A stretch of DNA of 43,327 nucleotides, taken from NCBI GenBank assembly GCA_027078475.1, contig JALWYH010000108.1, forward strand, positions 1-43,327, written 5' to 3'. The position numbers and the translations under genes were made by a program. The DNA is from Thermoproteota archaeon. GTDB lineage: Archaea > Korarchaeota > Korarchaeia > Korarchaeales > Korarchaeaceae. Numbering within the stretch: the first letter of the stretch is position 1; the number at the start of each line of letters is the position of its first letter. The notes beneath the pieces are model-generated. The model searched no databases. It had not been told where the DNA came from and worked only from the letters and a program-made list of their open reading frames with translations. Below are positions 15,551-23,982 of this stretch, piece after piece.

Positions 15551-16039
15551 TTACCTGTTGACGAGCCTTCCCTCAGGATCTATCTCTCCGGCTCTAATTC
15601 TGTGAGATTTCAGTGGTCCGCCATCATCTGCCAGAACAGTCGGCACTACCACTATGAACAGCTCCTGCAACCCATTCCTTCTCCTCTCCTCGTTAATCAT
15701 GAGAGCTCTTTCATATGTCTCCGGCGATACCACTATGACATCGGCCTCCCCGTCGGTCCCCGCCGGGCCAATTGGTTCAACGATTTTAACTATACTGTAT
15801 GAGATTTTTTTTCCATCGAGGTAGCTGGCTAGGAGCCTCCTTCTCTCCTCATAGGGCAGTATCTTTTCCCTGAATGCCTTCCCGGCCAGCAAAGGGCCAT
15901 CAGCCAGACCTATGAGCAGGCTACTCGCCAACCTAGCGGCCGTGTCGAGAAGGACCCTGTGTCCCCTGTGAAGCCTATCAAAGGCTCCACCCACTATAGC
16001 CTTTCTAAAAGGCTTCTTACCGCATTCCCCACCTTCCAT
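15551..16039 (-). CDS. coaD: Archaeal phosphopantetheine adenylyltransferase
   Basis: A 162-residue nucleotidyltransferase of the archaeal PPAT type, adenylylating 4'-phosphopantetheine to dephospho-CoA. GGAFDRLHRGH (17-27) is the HxGH-class ATP site, and the C-terminal LKSHRIR (about 143-149) is the ISSTRIR-type motif. Length is typical. The ATG at 16039 lies 46 bases inside the upstream HAD gene, an unusually long overlap for this window. Later starts would remove the first strand, so the overlap seems real. Making CoA next to a CoA-using oxidoreductase cluster makes sense functionally. Confidence 0.88.
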   Translation of the reverse strand: MEGGECGKKPFRKAIVGGAFDRLHRGHRVLLDTAARLASSLLIGLADGPLLAGKAFREKILPYEERRRLLASYLDGKKISYSIVKIVEPIGPAGTDGEADVIVVSPETYERALMINEERRRNGLQELFIVVVPTVLADDGGPLKSHRIRAGEIDPEGRLVNR

Positions 16040-16647
16040 TTCTCCAATACCTCCTTAGTTCTTCCCATCTCCAATATCTCAGCCCCACTCTCGGTGGTCC
16101 TGACAATTAGAGCTACGCCCACATCCATTGCCTCTCGGAGGGCATCTTCGGAGTTGAGAACGAGCAGGGTGGTGGATGGATCGTAATCACCTGAGAAGAT
16201 ATCTCTCAAGGAGTACACGGGTCCTATCCAAGCCTCGTGGATCAGATGGTGGACGCCGAGCCTCAGCACTTTCTCCCACTCCTTGACAGGATCGCCCCTA
16301 GAGAATACCCCGACCGCGAATCCCCTCTCCCTAGCAGCCAGGACGGCATCTATAATCCCAGGAGCGGGTTTCAGGAAGGCTCTCTTGACGTCATGATACG
16401 CGACCACTCCAGCGGTGATGACCCTGTAGTCCTCCCTCAATCCCAGCCTGGCCATGAGCTCGTTGAAGTGGTAAGGATAATCCTCCCCCTTCTCCCTGAT
16501 GATTTCCATCAGGGCCTCCATGGCCGTATCGAAGTCCACCGGGAGGCCTGCCTCCTTCATAGCAGTTATGGCCCACTCTCTGGCTATGCCCTTCAACAAG
16601 TTCGAGTCGTAGAGGACGTTGTCGATCTCTAACAGAAGTAGCTTCAT
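15994..16647 (-). CDS. HAD-superfamily-like protein with altered nucleophile site
   Basis: A 217-residue protein with a HAD-type Rossmannoid layout: motif I LLEIDNVLYD (5-14), motif II GVFSRGD (113-119), and motif III Lys93 in AFLKPAPG. Motif IV is degraded to LVLNSEDALREA. The usual nucleophilic Asp of DxD is Glu7 (E-I-D), and the motif IV acidic pair is reduced. Canonical phosphatases of this family need Asp there, so it may be inactive, regulatory, or use altered chemistry. It overlaps the SIS-domain gene by ATGA and the PPAT gene by 46 bases. The family call is good; activity is doubtful. Confidence 0.72.
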   Translation of the reverse strand: MKLLLLEIDNVLYDSNLLKGIAREWAITAMKEAGLPVDFDTAMEALMEIIREKGEDYPYHFNELMARLGLREDYRVITAGVVAYHDVKRAFLKPAPGIIDAVLAARERGFAVGVFSRGDPVKEWEKVLRLGVHHLIHEAWIGPVYSLRDIFSGDYDPSTTLLVLNSEDALREAMDVGVALIVRTTESGAEILEMGRTKEVLEKWKVGNAVRSLLERL

Positions 16648-17666
16648 TCCCTCACCACCTTAGAGAGCTTCTCAGGTTTATCCGGATCGAGCCCCCTTAA
16701 AATGGATACCTCATAAGAGAGCAGCTGCATCGGCACGACCATCAGAATGGGGGTGAACTCATAATTGGTGGAGGGAAGTATTATGTCCCCCTCCTCGCCT
16801 ACGAGTACCGGGTCTCCCCCGAGGGAAGATACCCTTCTGACCACCTCTTCATTCTCCCTCCAGCCGAGGAATATGACCGGGGTTCCCCTGTCCACAAGCT
16901 GGATGGGACCATGCAGAAATTCCCTGGCGGCGTAACCGACGTAGTGGAGGTTAGAGGTCTCCCTTAACTTTAACGCCGCCTCCAAGGCCGTCGGATAGTT
17001 GGGACCCCTGCCCAGCACGAAGCCCACAGGCCTCTTGTACAGGCGCCTCGCGAGATCCCGGGCCGGTGACCTGGACATCTCTATGGAACCCCTCACCTTT
17101 CCCGGTATTGTCCACAGCTCCTTCACAAGGGGTTCAACTTTCCTACCATTCAGCAGGGCTAGCTCAAGCGAGAGGACAAAGGACACGGCCAGCTGCGCGG
17201 TGTACGTCTTGGTCGCGGCTACTGCCCTCTCCACACCAGCCCTCGTGAGGATTATGTGATCGGAAACCATCGTCAGGGTGCTTTCGGGTGTGTTGGTCAC
17301 GGCTACCACGGGAGAACCCGGACCCAGTTTCCTGAAGCTGTCTACAGCGGTCAGCACATCCTTGCTCTCTCCACTCTGGGAGAAGGCCACCAAGGCGGAG
17401 TCTGACAGGTCACTGGGCAACCAATCCGGGAGCTCCGAGGCTGGTATGGAGATCACTCTGGAGCCGGATATCCTCATGAGGGTTCTGCCCAGCACTAGGG
17501 ATGCGTGGTAGCTGGACCCGCTCCCAGTGGTATAGACGAACCTGTTCATTATGGCCAGCGCGACCTCGCGGGCCTCCTCCTGCGCCTCGCTCAGTGTCCT
17601 CCTAATGGCGTCTGGCTGCTCCATGATCTCCGATATCATGTACTGACCTGGTTTCTTCTCCCCCAT
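16644..17666 (-). CDS. Double-SIS sugar isomerase/deaminase (GlmS isomerase-domain type)
   Basis: Two SIS domains (about 35-170 and 195-335) without the N-terminal glutaminase of GlmS. Visible are YTTGSGSSYHASL, AFSQSGESKDVL (the phosphosugar loop), RAVAATKTYTAQL, GRGPNYPTALEAALKLRET and REFLHGP. This form matches archaeal glucosamine-6-phosphate deaminase (GlmD-like) or an aminosugar isomerase. It may feed the UDP-aminosugar path suggested by the WecC-like gene. I chose ATG 17666, which is spaced correctly from the shared TATA. GTG 17681 (five more residues) is possible. The stop overlaps the HAD gene start (ATGA). Confidence 0.83.
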   Translation of the reverse strand: MGEKKPGQYMISEIMEQPDAIRRTLSEAQEEAREVALAIMNRFVYTTGSGSSYHASLVLGRTLMRISGSRVISIPASELPDWLPSDLSDSALVAFSQSGESKDVLTAVDSFRKLGPGSPVVAVTNTPESTLTMVSDHIILTRAGVERAVAATKTYTAQLAVSFVLSLELALLNGRKVEPLVKELWTIPGKVRGSIEMSRSPARDLARRLYKRPVGFVLGRGPNYPTALEAALKLRETSNLHYVGYAAREFLHGPIQLVDRGTPVIFLGWRENEEVVRRVSSLGGDPVLVGEEGDIILPSTNYEFTPILMVVPMQLLSYEVSILRGLDPDKPEKLSKVVRE

Positions 17667-17689
17667 CCCGTTGAAGGACACGAACCATG

Positions 17690-17704
17690 GATAAAGTTAT
17701 TTAC
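17690..17704. promoter_or_regulatory. Shared TATA element between SIS and M42 genes
   Basis: GATAAAGTTATTTAC (17690-17704) sits about 29 bases before ATG 17726 (plus) and about 31 before ATG 17666 (minus). Because this box lies inside the longest plus-strand frame (ATG 17687), the shorter 17726 start is more likely. Confidence 0.55.
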
Positions 17705-17725
17705 CCGCGCACGCCGTTTAGCCGT

Positions 17726-18808
17726 ATGGACGAGGAGACGATATCCTTCTTTTCCCGTTTCTCTGAGGCTTTCGGCCCATCCGGGTTCGAGACGGAACCC
17801 TTGAGGATGCTGAAGGACAGGTACGCTTCCTTTGCTGATGAGGTGCTCTCCGACAGGCTGGGATCTCTCATACTGAAGAAGGCCGGTACCAGTGACAGGC
17901 CGAGAGTTATGGCCGCGGGCCACAGTGACGAAGTAGGGTTCATCATAGTTTCGGTTGAGGATAATGGGTTTCTGAAGTTTGAGCCGCTGGGGGGCTGGGT
18001 TCCCACGACGCTGCCGGCCCACAGGGTCATCATTAGGACAAAAAAGGGGGATTACGTGGGAGTGATAACCAGCAAGCCACCCCACCTCATGACCCCCGAG
18101 GAGAGAAAGAAACCCCTGGAGATAAAGGATCTCTACATAGACGTAGGGGCGAAGAACAAGGACCAGGTAAAGGAGATGGGCATAAGGATAGGAGACCCCG
18201 TGGCCCCGCTAGCCCCCTTCGAGCTGCTCAGGGGAGGAAAGGCCTGGCTCGGTAAGGCCTTCGATGACAGGATAGGAGCCTTCGTGGTCATGGAGGTCCT
18301 TAAAAGGCTCAAGGAAAGTTCGATTCAGCATCCCAATACCTACTACGCCGTTTCCACCGTGCAAGAGGAGGTCGGGCTCAGGGGAGCGGAGACTGCGGCC
18401 GATGTGGTTGATCCGGACGTGTTCTTCGCCGTTGATGTGGACATAGCTGGGGATTCTCCCGGAGTTTCCCCGGGTGAGGCCCCCGCTAAGATGGGTGAAG
18501 GGGTGTCCATCCTCACGTGGGACAGGAGCATGATCCCCAACTCCCGCCTGAAGGAATTCGTGGTGGAGGTGGCCGAGGAGGAGAACATCCCCTACCAGCT
18601 CTCGGCGGTGAGGGGGGGTACCGACGCTGGAAGGGTCCACCTCCACAAGTACGGGGTTCCGTCGATAGTCTTGGGCATACCCACCAGGCACATACACTCC
18701 CACAGCTCGATAATGTCGCCGGATGATGTGGAGTCCGCCATAAAGCTCCTCATGGCCCTGATAAGGAAGCTCGACCGGGAGACCGTTAGGAGGTTCACGG
18801 AAATTTGA
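17726..18808 (+). CDS. M42-family metallo-aminopeptidase (TET/deblocking type)
   Basis: A 360-residue di-metal aminopeptidase of family M42, which trims peptides in the cytoplasm as large TET assemblies. Metal and catalytic motifs are in order: AGHSDEVGF (64-72, His66/Asp68), KAFDDRIG (bridging Asp), VQEEVGLRG (catalytic Glu pair), DVDIAGD and RHIHS (last His). GGTDAGR is also present. The start at 17726 follows a TATA at the right distance; the 13 extra residues from ATG 17687 would be coded by the TATA itself. Its stop overlaps the aconitase X start by TTGA. Peptide breakdown here matches the 2-oxoacid oxidoreductase genes. Confidence 0.92.
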   Translation: MDEETISFFSRFSEAFGPSGFETEPLRMLKDRYASFADEVLSDRLGSLILKKAGTSDRPRVMAAGHSDEVGFIIVSVEDNGFLKFEPLGGWVPTTLPAHRVIIRTKKGDYVGVITSKPPHLMTPEERKKPLEIKDLYIDVGAKNKDQVKEMGIRIGDPVAPLAPFELLRGGKAWLGKAFDDRIGAFVVMEVLKRLKESSIQHPNTYYAVSTVQEEVGLRGAETAADVVDPDVFFAVDVDIAGDSPGVSPGEAPAKMGEGVSILTWDRSMIPNSRLKEFVVEVAEEENIPYQLSAVRGGTDAGRVHLHKYGVPSIVLGIPTRHIHSHSSIMSPDDVESAIKLLMALIRKLDRETVRRFTEI

Positions 18809-20232
18809 GGGAGATAAGACTCACCTCCCCAATCTCCTGGCTGGATGGCATAGACCTTAGGACCGGCAGGATAATCCAGCCGGATCACCCCCAGAGAGGG
18901 GAGAGCATAGCGGGAAAGGTGGTCCACCTACCCCACTCAGTCGGGTCCACTGTGGGAGCCTACGTTTTCTTCAGCCTGAAGAAGTACGGCGCCGCTCCAC
19001 TAAAGATAGTGCTGGAGGAGCCCGATAGCATAACTATCAGTGCCGAGCTAGCTGGAATACCGGTGGAGCTGAAGGGGGCCAGGGAGGTGAAGCTGGAGGA
19101 CCGGGACATACCCGAGGAGTTCAGGAGGTACTTGGAGAGGGAGGCCTCCATATCTGGCGCTGAGGGATTCGTCAGGGTGAGTTCCGTGCACATATCCGGG
19201 GTCTCCTACGCGACCATAGGCGAGGCCGGGAGGGAGTGGCTCGAGGAACTCAGGGGCAGGGTGAGGTTCAGGGTCTTAGCTACCACCAATCCACTGGGAA
19301 TGGACCTTGCCAGATGGAGGGAGATGGGGGTCCCCGACTCCTTTGCCGAGGGTCAGCTCAGCATCGTCGAATCGCTGCTGACCATGGGGGCCATCCCATC
19401 CTTCACCTGCACTCCCTATCTGACGGGAAACGCTCCTCACTATGGGGAGCACGTGTCTTGGGGGGAGTCGAGTGCTGTCGCCTACGCTAACAGCGTCTTG
19501 GGTGCCAGGACCAATAGGGAGGGAGGGACCAAGACCATCGTCTCAGCTGCAACTGGCTACACGCCCCTCTACGGGAGGCACTTAGAGGCAAACAGGAGAC
19601 CGGATCTGGAGGTCCGTCCCCCAGAGATGAGAGGACTATCCGACTACTACGCTCTGGCCTACCTGATAGGCAGTGAGTATCCGAGAGCCGTTCCGATCTA
19701 CCACCTGAAGGGCTCCATACCGGAGATGAAGGCCCTATCGGCCGCCGGTGCTGCTTCCGGCTCCATAGAGGTATTCCACGTACCCGGAATAACCCCCAAT
19801 CCAACGGATGTTGCGGGCAGGGAAGTCAGAGTCACCCGCGAGGATCTGGACCGGGTATACGATGATCTCAGTACCTTTGAGGATGGAACGGACATAGTGG
19901 TCCTAGGGTGCCCCCATCTGTCCCTCCAAGAGTTCCGCCTCATAGCCGGCATGACGTCCGGCAGGAGGGCCCTCACCAAATTCTGGCTGTACACCTCCAG
20001 GGCAATCCTGTCCATGATCGAGAGATCTCCAATCATGAAGGTCCTGAAGAGGTTCGGAGCAGAGGTGTGGGCGGATACATGCATGGTGGTCTCCCCACTG
20101 GAGGAGATGGGAGTCAGGAGGGTCACCACGAACTCCGCCAAGGCTGCCAAGTACCTGAGAACCCTCAGGGGAATGGAGGTGGAGTTCCTCGACCTGAAAG
20201 AGATAATGAAGAGATACAGCAGGCCGGAATGA
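18805..20232 (+). CDS. Aconitase X, small and large subunits fused (candidate phosphomevalonate dehydratase)
   Basis: A 475-residue protein joining two modules normally separate in archaea. DUF126/AcnX small subunit (about 8-90) has SWLDGIDLRTGRII, HPQRGESIAGKVV and LPHSVGST. DUF521/AcnX large subunit (about 115-470) follows. Three Cys suited to an Fe-S cluster are present: Cys202 (FTCTPYLTG), Cys369 (LGCPHLS) and Cys426 (ADTCMVV). Archaeal two-subunit AcnX is phosphomevalonate dehydratase of the modified mevalonate pathway. Fused AcnX in bacteria includes cis-3-hydroxyproline dehydratase. Which applies here is open; archaeal context and a nearby prenyl synthase favour the first. TTG start overlaps the M42 stop. 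Confidence 0.85.
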   Translation: MREIRLTSPISWLDGIDLRTGRIIQPDHPQRGESIAGKVVHLPHSVGSTVGAYVFFSLKKYGAAPLKIVLEEPDSITISAELAGIPVELKGAREVKLEDRDIPEEFRRYLEREASISGAEGFVRVSSVHISGVSYATIGEAGREWLEELRGRVRFRVLATTNPLGMDLARWREMGVPDSFAEGQLSIVESLLTMGAIPSFTCTPYLTGNAPHYGEHVSWGESSAVAYANSVLGARTNREGGTKTIVSAATGYTPLYGRHLEANRRPDLEVRPPEMRGLSDYYALAYLIGSEYPRAVPIYHLKGSIPEMKALSAAGAASGSIEVFHVPGITPNPTDVAGREVRVTREDLDRVYDDLSTFEDGTDIVVLGCPHLSLQEFRLIAGMTSGRRALTKFWLYTSRAILSMIERSPIMKVLKRFGAEVWADTCMVVSPLEEMGVRRVTTNSAKAAKYLRTLRGMEVEFLDLKEIMKRYSRPE

Positions 20233-20253
20233 GCTCATATCCAGCTCATATCC
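20232..20253 (+). repeat. 11-bp tandem duplication
   Basis: AGCTCATATCC is repeated twice with no gap, directly at the aconitase X stop codon. Probably a slippage duplication. Confidence 0.8.
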
Positions 20254-20610
20254 CTCCATGTACCTCTTCTAACATGTTAGTTACCTTGGCAGACTTCCTT
20301 TTCCCCATCACAGCGGTGCTGTCATCGATCACATGGGCTCTACAGGGAGCCCCAGACATGTAGCGTTCTGAGCCCTGCTATCATCGTGGGTGGTTTCCCG
20401 CTCCCTATCAACATAGATGATTGGTGCAGGAAGGTGCAGGAATTTACATTCACAGGGGGGCCGTTCATGAAAAAGATGCTCTAAATGGAGGACCGGCTAC
20501 CCGTAGTAGCGTTAACCATACATCATTTTGGCAGAGGTTATCGGGCACATGTCGACGAATTACACACCTGATTCGCGCCTCATCAATGAATAAGAGGGAT
20601 TATCTCCCGT
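20254..20610. other. Gene-free stretch upstream of the carbamoyltransferase
   Basis: No gene here is convincing. A plus-strand 63-codon frame (20421-20612) has no recognisable family and poor codon use. A minus-strand 37-codon frame (20361-20248) ends in KRKSAKVTNMLEEVHGG, which looks more protein-like and could be the tail of a decayed gene. A 10-bp tandem duplication lies in the middle. Base composition is more AT-rich than the neighbours. Probably a decayed gene or insertion scar, plus the argF promoter at its right end. Confidence 0.4.
20423..20442 (+). repeat. 10-bp tandem duplication
   Basis: GGTGCAGGAA occurs twice in a row. This is the second short tandem duplication in the same gene-free stretch. 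Confidence 0.8.
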
Positions 20611-20635
20611 AGAAAAGTTCTTAGTTAAGCCCACT

Positions 20636-20650
20636 GGTATGAAGCATACC
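20636..20650. promoter_or_regulatory. Dyad operator-like site before the carbamoyltransferase gene
   Basis: GGTATG-AAG-CATACC is a perfect 6-bp inverted repeat, 20-34 bases before the ATG at 20670. It lies just after an AT-rich stretch (GAAAAGTTCTTAGTTAAG, 20613-20630) that could be the TATA region, so it would overlap the start of transcription. This is a plausible repressor site. Confidence 0.5.
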
Positions 20651-20669
20651 GATCAGGGGTGATTTTGGT

Positions 20670-21611
20670 ATGGCATTGTTCGACCTGAGGGGTAAGGACT
20701 TCATCACGACGAGGGACTTCACTAGGGAGGAGCTGGAGTATCTGATACAGATGTCCATGGATCTGAAGAAGATGTGGTACTCCGGGATAAGGGTCAGGCC
20801 CTTGGAGGGGAGGGCTGTAGCCCTGCTCTTCAAGAAGCCCTCCACTAGGACGAGGAACTCGTTCCAGGTTGCTGTCCACCGTCTCGGTGGATTCTCCGTT
20901 TACATGCGGCCTGACGAGCTCCAACTGAAGAGGGGGGAGCCGATAAAGGATACCGCGAGGGTGCTGGACAGGTACTACGATGCCCTCGTAATCAGGACCT
21001 TCGGCCAGGATGAGATCATGGAGTACGCCAAGTGGATGAGGAATCCCGTCGTAAATGCTCTCTCGGATGAGGAGCACCCATGCCAGGCAATGGCGGATCT
21101 CATGACAATAAAGGAGAAGCTCGGCCGGTGGGAGGGGCTTAAGCTCGTCTATACGGGTGACGTCTGGAACGTGGCCCACTCCCTGATAGCCACGGCGCCG
21201 GTTTTCGGGATTGACCTCACCCTAGCGGTGCCCCCCGGATACGAGCCCCTCGAGGAGATATGGAAATTCGCGGAGCAGGAGGCTGCCAGAAGAGGGACCA
21301 AGCTGGAGATAGTTCATGACCTGAGAGAGGCCGTGAAGGGAGCGGATGTGGTCTACGCGAACACGTGGTGGAGCATGGGCAAGCCAGAGGAGACCAAGGA
21401 GAAGAGGAAGAGGGACTTCGCGCCGTTCACGGTCACCCCGGAGATAATGAGCCTGGCCAAGGAGCACGCCATATTCATGCACTGCCTGCCGGCCTACAGG
21501 GGGAACGAGATGACAGAGGAGGTGATAGAGGGCAAGTGGTCCGTGGTATTCGATCAGGCCGAGAACAGGCTCTGGACCGAGGCCGCGATCCTCGCGGCCA
21601 TCATGAGGTGA
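20670..21611 (+). CDS. argF: Ornithine carbamoyltransferase-like enzyme with altered amino-substrate site
   Basis: A 313-residue transcarbamylase. The carbamoyl-phosphate residues are intact: STRTR (58-62), HPCQ (136-139) and HCLP (271-274). The amine-binding side differs from classic ornithine transcarbamylase. GDGNN is GDVWN (163-167), and the TDVW-SMG motif reads ANTWWSMG (230-237), with Asn231 in place of the ornithine-contacting Asp. Ornithine is still the first guess since SMG is kept, but another amine is possible. A good Shine-Dalgarno GGGGTGA (20656-20662) precedes the ATG. It is followed after 24 bases by carbamate kinase, which makes or uses carbamoyl phosphate. Confidence 0.85.
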   Translation: MALFDLRGKDFITTRDFTREELEYLIQMSMDLKKMWYSGIRVRPLEGRAVALLFKKPSTRTRNSFQVAVHRLGGFSVYMRPDELQLKRGEPIKDTARVLDRYYDALVIRTFGQDEIMEYAKWMRNPVVNALSDEEHPCQAMADLMTIKEKLGRWEGLKLVYTGDVWNVAHSLIATAPVFGIDLTLAVPPGYEPLEEIWKFAEQEAARRGTKLEIVHDLREAVKGADVVYANTWWSMGKPEETKEKRKRDFAPFTVTPEIMSLAKEHAIFMHCLPAYRGNEMTEEVIEGKWSVVFDQAENRLWTEAAILAAIMR

Positions 21612-21635
21612 CATCCCCTTCCTCATTTTTCGGGC

Positions 21636-22580
21636 GTGATGCGTATGGCCGGGCTCATCACCGTTGCCCTAGGGGGAAATGCCCTCCTCCAATACGGTCA
21701 GAAGGGGACTTTCGAGGAGCAGCTGTCCAACGCAAGGAAGACCAGCAAGCAGCTCGTCGAGCTCCTCCGGAGGGGCTATAGGCTGGTCATAACCCACGGC
21801 AACGGTCCGCAGGTCGGAGCCATACTGCTACAACAGGAGGCCGCAGCTGATCAGGTGCCCCCCATGCCGCTCCATGCCTGCGGGGCCATGAGTCAGGGGC
21901 TGATAGGCTACATGATCCAGCAGTCCATGATAAACGAGCTCAGGAGAGCCGGCTTGGATTTCCCCGTGGCCACGGTCGTGACCCAAGTCTTGGTGGACAG
22001 GAACGATCCGGCCTTCCAGAACCCGACCAAGTTCATAGGACCATGGTATCCGGAGGAGGAGGCGAGGAAGAAGGAAGAGCAGGGATGGATCATGAAGTAC
22101 GATGTGGGGAAGGGCTGGAGGAGGGTAGTGCCGTCCCCCGACCCCATCGCCCAGGTGGAGATAGAGGCCATAAGGAGGATGGTGGACGCCGGAATAGTGG
22201 TGATAGCATCGGGAGGGGGAGGCATACCTGTCGTGGACGAGGAGGAGTACTCCGGGGTTGATGCCGTCATAGACAAGGACTTGGCTGGCGAGAGGCTGGC
22301 CACCTCCCTGAATTCCGACCTCTACATGATCCTGACCGACGTTGAGAAGGTGGCCATAAACTTCAAAAAGCCGAACCAGAGGTTCTTGGACACCATCACC
22401 TTGGAGGAAGCCAGGAGATACTATGAGGAGGGGCACTTCCCCCCGGGCAACATGGGCCCGAAGGTAATGGCAGCCATGAGGTTCGTGGAGAGGACTGGCA
22501 GGGAGGCCGTAATAACGAGCTTGGATAGGGTAATAGACGCTCTGGAGGGGAGGACCGGCACCAGGATAGTGCCAAAATAG
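21636..22580 (+). CDS. arcC: Carbamate kinase
   Basis: A 314-residue amino-acid-kinase-family enzyme interconverting ATP + carbamate with ADP + carbamoyl phosphate. It shows ALGGNALLQ (11-19), THGNGPQVG and GAMSQGLIGYMIQQ. It has the carbamate-kinase-specific subdomain around KFIGPWY, then IASGGGGIPVV, VDAVIDKDLAGERLA and NMGPKVMAA near the end. In Thermococcales this enzyme supplies carbamoyl phosphate in the forward direction; in arginine deiminase organisms it makes ATP. No arginine deiminase gene is visible here. Possible starts are GTG 21636, ATG 21639 and ATG 21645, with no clear Shine-Dalgarno. It is likely co-transcribed with the carbamoyltransferase. Confidence 0.93.
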   Translation: MMRMAGLITVALGGNALLQYGQKGTFEEQLSNARKTSKQLVELLRRGYRLVITHGNGPQVGAILLQQEAAADQVPPMPLHACGAMSQGLIGYMIQQSMINELRRAGLDFPVATVVTQVLVDRNDPAFQNPTKFIGPWYPEEEARKKEEQGWIMKYDVGKGWRRVVPSPDPIAQVEIEAIRRMVDAGIVVIASGGGGIPVVDEEEYSGVDAVIDKDLAGERLATSLNSDLYMILTDVEKVAINFKKPNQRFLDTITLEEARRYYEEGHFPPGNMGPKVMAAMRFVERTGREAVITSLDRVIDALEGRTGTRIVPK

Positions 22581-22585
22581 GTTGA

Positions 22586-22600
22586 GGGGCTCAAAGCCCC
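22586..22600. terminator. Hairpin at convergent gene ends
   Basis: GGGGCT-CAA-AGCCCC forms a 6-bp stem between the carbamate kinase and trpB2 stops, overlapping the latter. It could end transcription from both sides, but there is no T-run. Confidence 0.35.
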
Positions 22601-23874
22601 AGGACATCCTCATATCCCTTCAGATCGAGAAGACCGTGTCCCGAGAAGTTGAACAGGATCACCTTCTCCCTGCCCTCCTCTTTGGCCTTCAAGGCCTCGT
22701 CAATCGCCGCCTTGACCGCGTGGGTCGTCTCCGGTGCGGGAATTATTCCCTCAGTCATGGCGAATATCCTGCCAGCCTCGAACACCTCCTCTTGGGGGTA
22801 GGTGACAGACCTGATCACTCCCTTGGACTTCAGTAGACTCACCGTGGGGGCGGCTCCATGGTATCTAAGGCCGCCAGCGTGTATGGGCGGTGGGACGAAG
22901 TCGTGCCCAAGCGTGAACATCTTGATCAGCGGGGTGACTCCCGCGCTGTCGCCGAAGTCGTACCTGTACTCTCCCTCCGTCAGCGAAGGGGACGCCTTTG
23001 GCTCTACTGCTATGACATCGTAGCTCGCCTTCCCCCCAAGCATCTCCTCTATGAAGGGGAAGGTCAGTCCGGCGAAGTTGCTCCCGCCCCCCACGCTCCC
23101 TATCAGTACGTCGGGTGTCTCGCCTGCGATCTCCATCTGTTTCTTCGCCTCCTGCCCTATGACGGTCTGGTGTAGTAGCACGTGATTGAGGACGCTTCCA
23201 AGTGAGTACTTGGCCCTCTCGTCCTTCATAGCGGTCTCTATGGCCTCACTTATCGCTATTCCCAGGGAGCCGGGATGGTTGGGATCCTCCTCCAGGTATC
23301 TCTTGCCCACCTCAGTCCTGTCACTGGGTGAGGGGATTATGTCCGCCCCGTAAAGCTTCATCACCAGCTTCCTGTAGGGCTTCTGCAGGTAGGATATCCT
23401 GACCATGAACACCAAGGCCCTGAGACCCACCATGGCCGTGGCGTAGGAGAGGGCGCTCCCCCACTGGCCAGCTCCGGTTTCTGTGGTGAGGTACTCGAGC
23501 CCCTCCTTCGAAGCGCACAGGGCTTGGGCCAGCGCCGTGTTTAGCTTGTGGCTTCCGGTGGGTGTCACATCCTCCCTCTTGTAGTATATCCTTGCTGGAG
23601 TTCTCAGATATTCTTCGAGCCTCCTGGCCCTGTAGAGGGGAGTGGGTCTGCCGATCCTCACGTAAAACTCCCTGAGCTCATCGGGGATCTTCACATATCT
23701 CTCCTTAGAGAACTCCTGATCCACGCACATCTTGGGGAACAGTGGGTAGAAGTCCTTCGGACCCAGTGGCTCCTTGGTGGCCGGGTGAATCGGAGGCGGA
23801 AGGTCGGGGAGATCCGACACTATGTTGTACCAGTACTGGGGAATATCATCCTGCCCTAAGTCCACCCTTATCAT
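22591..23874 (-). CDS. trpB: Tryptophan synthase beta chain, TrpB2 type
   Basis: A 427-residue PLP enzyme condensing indole and serine. The Schiff-base Lys110 is in TGSHKLNTA, and the substrate loop TETGAGQWG and phosphate-binding [11 protein letters not shown] are present. The long N-terminus (about 50 extra residues) and [18 protein letters not shown] mark it as TrpB2, the form usually found without TrpA in archaea; no trpA is nearby. The ATG has a strong GGAGGTG upstream. The transcript probably starts near 24012, giving a leader of roughly 140 bases that contains the hairpin/17-mer element also found near 28905, which is unusual in this leaderless-rich genome. Confidence 0.93.
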   Translation of the reverse strand: MIRVDLGQDDIPQYWYNIVSDLPDLPPPIHPATKEPLGPKDFYPLFPKMCVDQEFSKERYVKIPDELREFYVRIGRPTPLYRARRLEEYLRTPARIYYKREDVTPTGSHKLNTALAQALCASKEGLEYLTTETGAGQWGSALSYATAMVGLRALVFMVRISYLQKPYRKLVMKLYGADIIPSPSDRTEVGKRYLEEDPNHPGSLGIAISEAIETAMKDERAKYSLGSVLNHVLLHQTVIGQEAKKQMEIAGETPDVLIGSVGGGSNFAGLTFPFIEEMLGGKASYDVIAVEPKASPSLTEGEYRYDFGDSAGVTPLIKMFTLGHDFVPPPIHAGGLRYHGAAPTVSLLKSKGVIRSVTYPQEEVFEAGRIFAMTEGIIPAPETTHAVKAAIDEALKAKEEGREKVILFNFSGHGLLDLKGYEDVLGL

Positions 23875-23982
23875 GCCGCAGCACCTCCTCTGGAAAAGCA
23901 GATCTCACCGAGCCCATATCCTGCCGGGCCGAAATTCAAGAATCGGATTCCAGACCAGGAGATCATACTTCTCTCAGAGCCA

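Noticed and set aside
17687-17725. Longer M42 start at ATG 17687
   Set aside because: These codons coincide with the TATA element; 17726 has the right spacing and the family's usual N-terminus.
20421-20612. 63-codon plus-strand frame in the gene-free stretch
   Set aside because: Spans a tandem duplication, shows no family resemblance and has codon use unlike neighbours.
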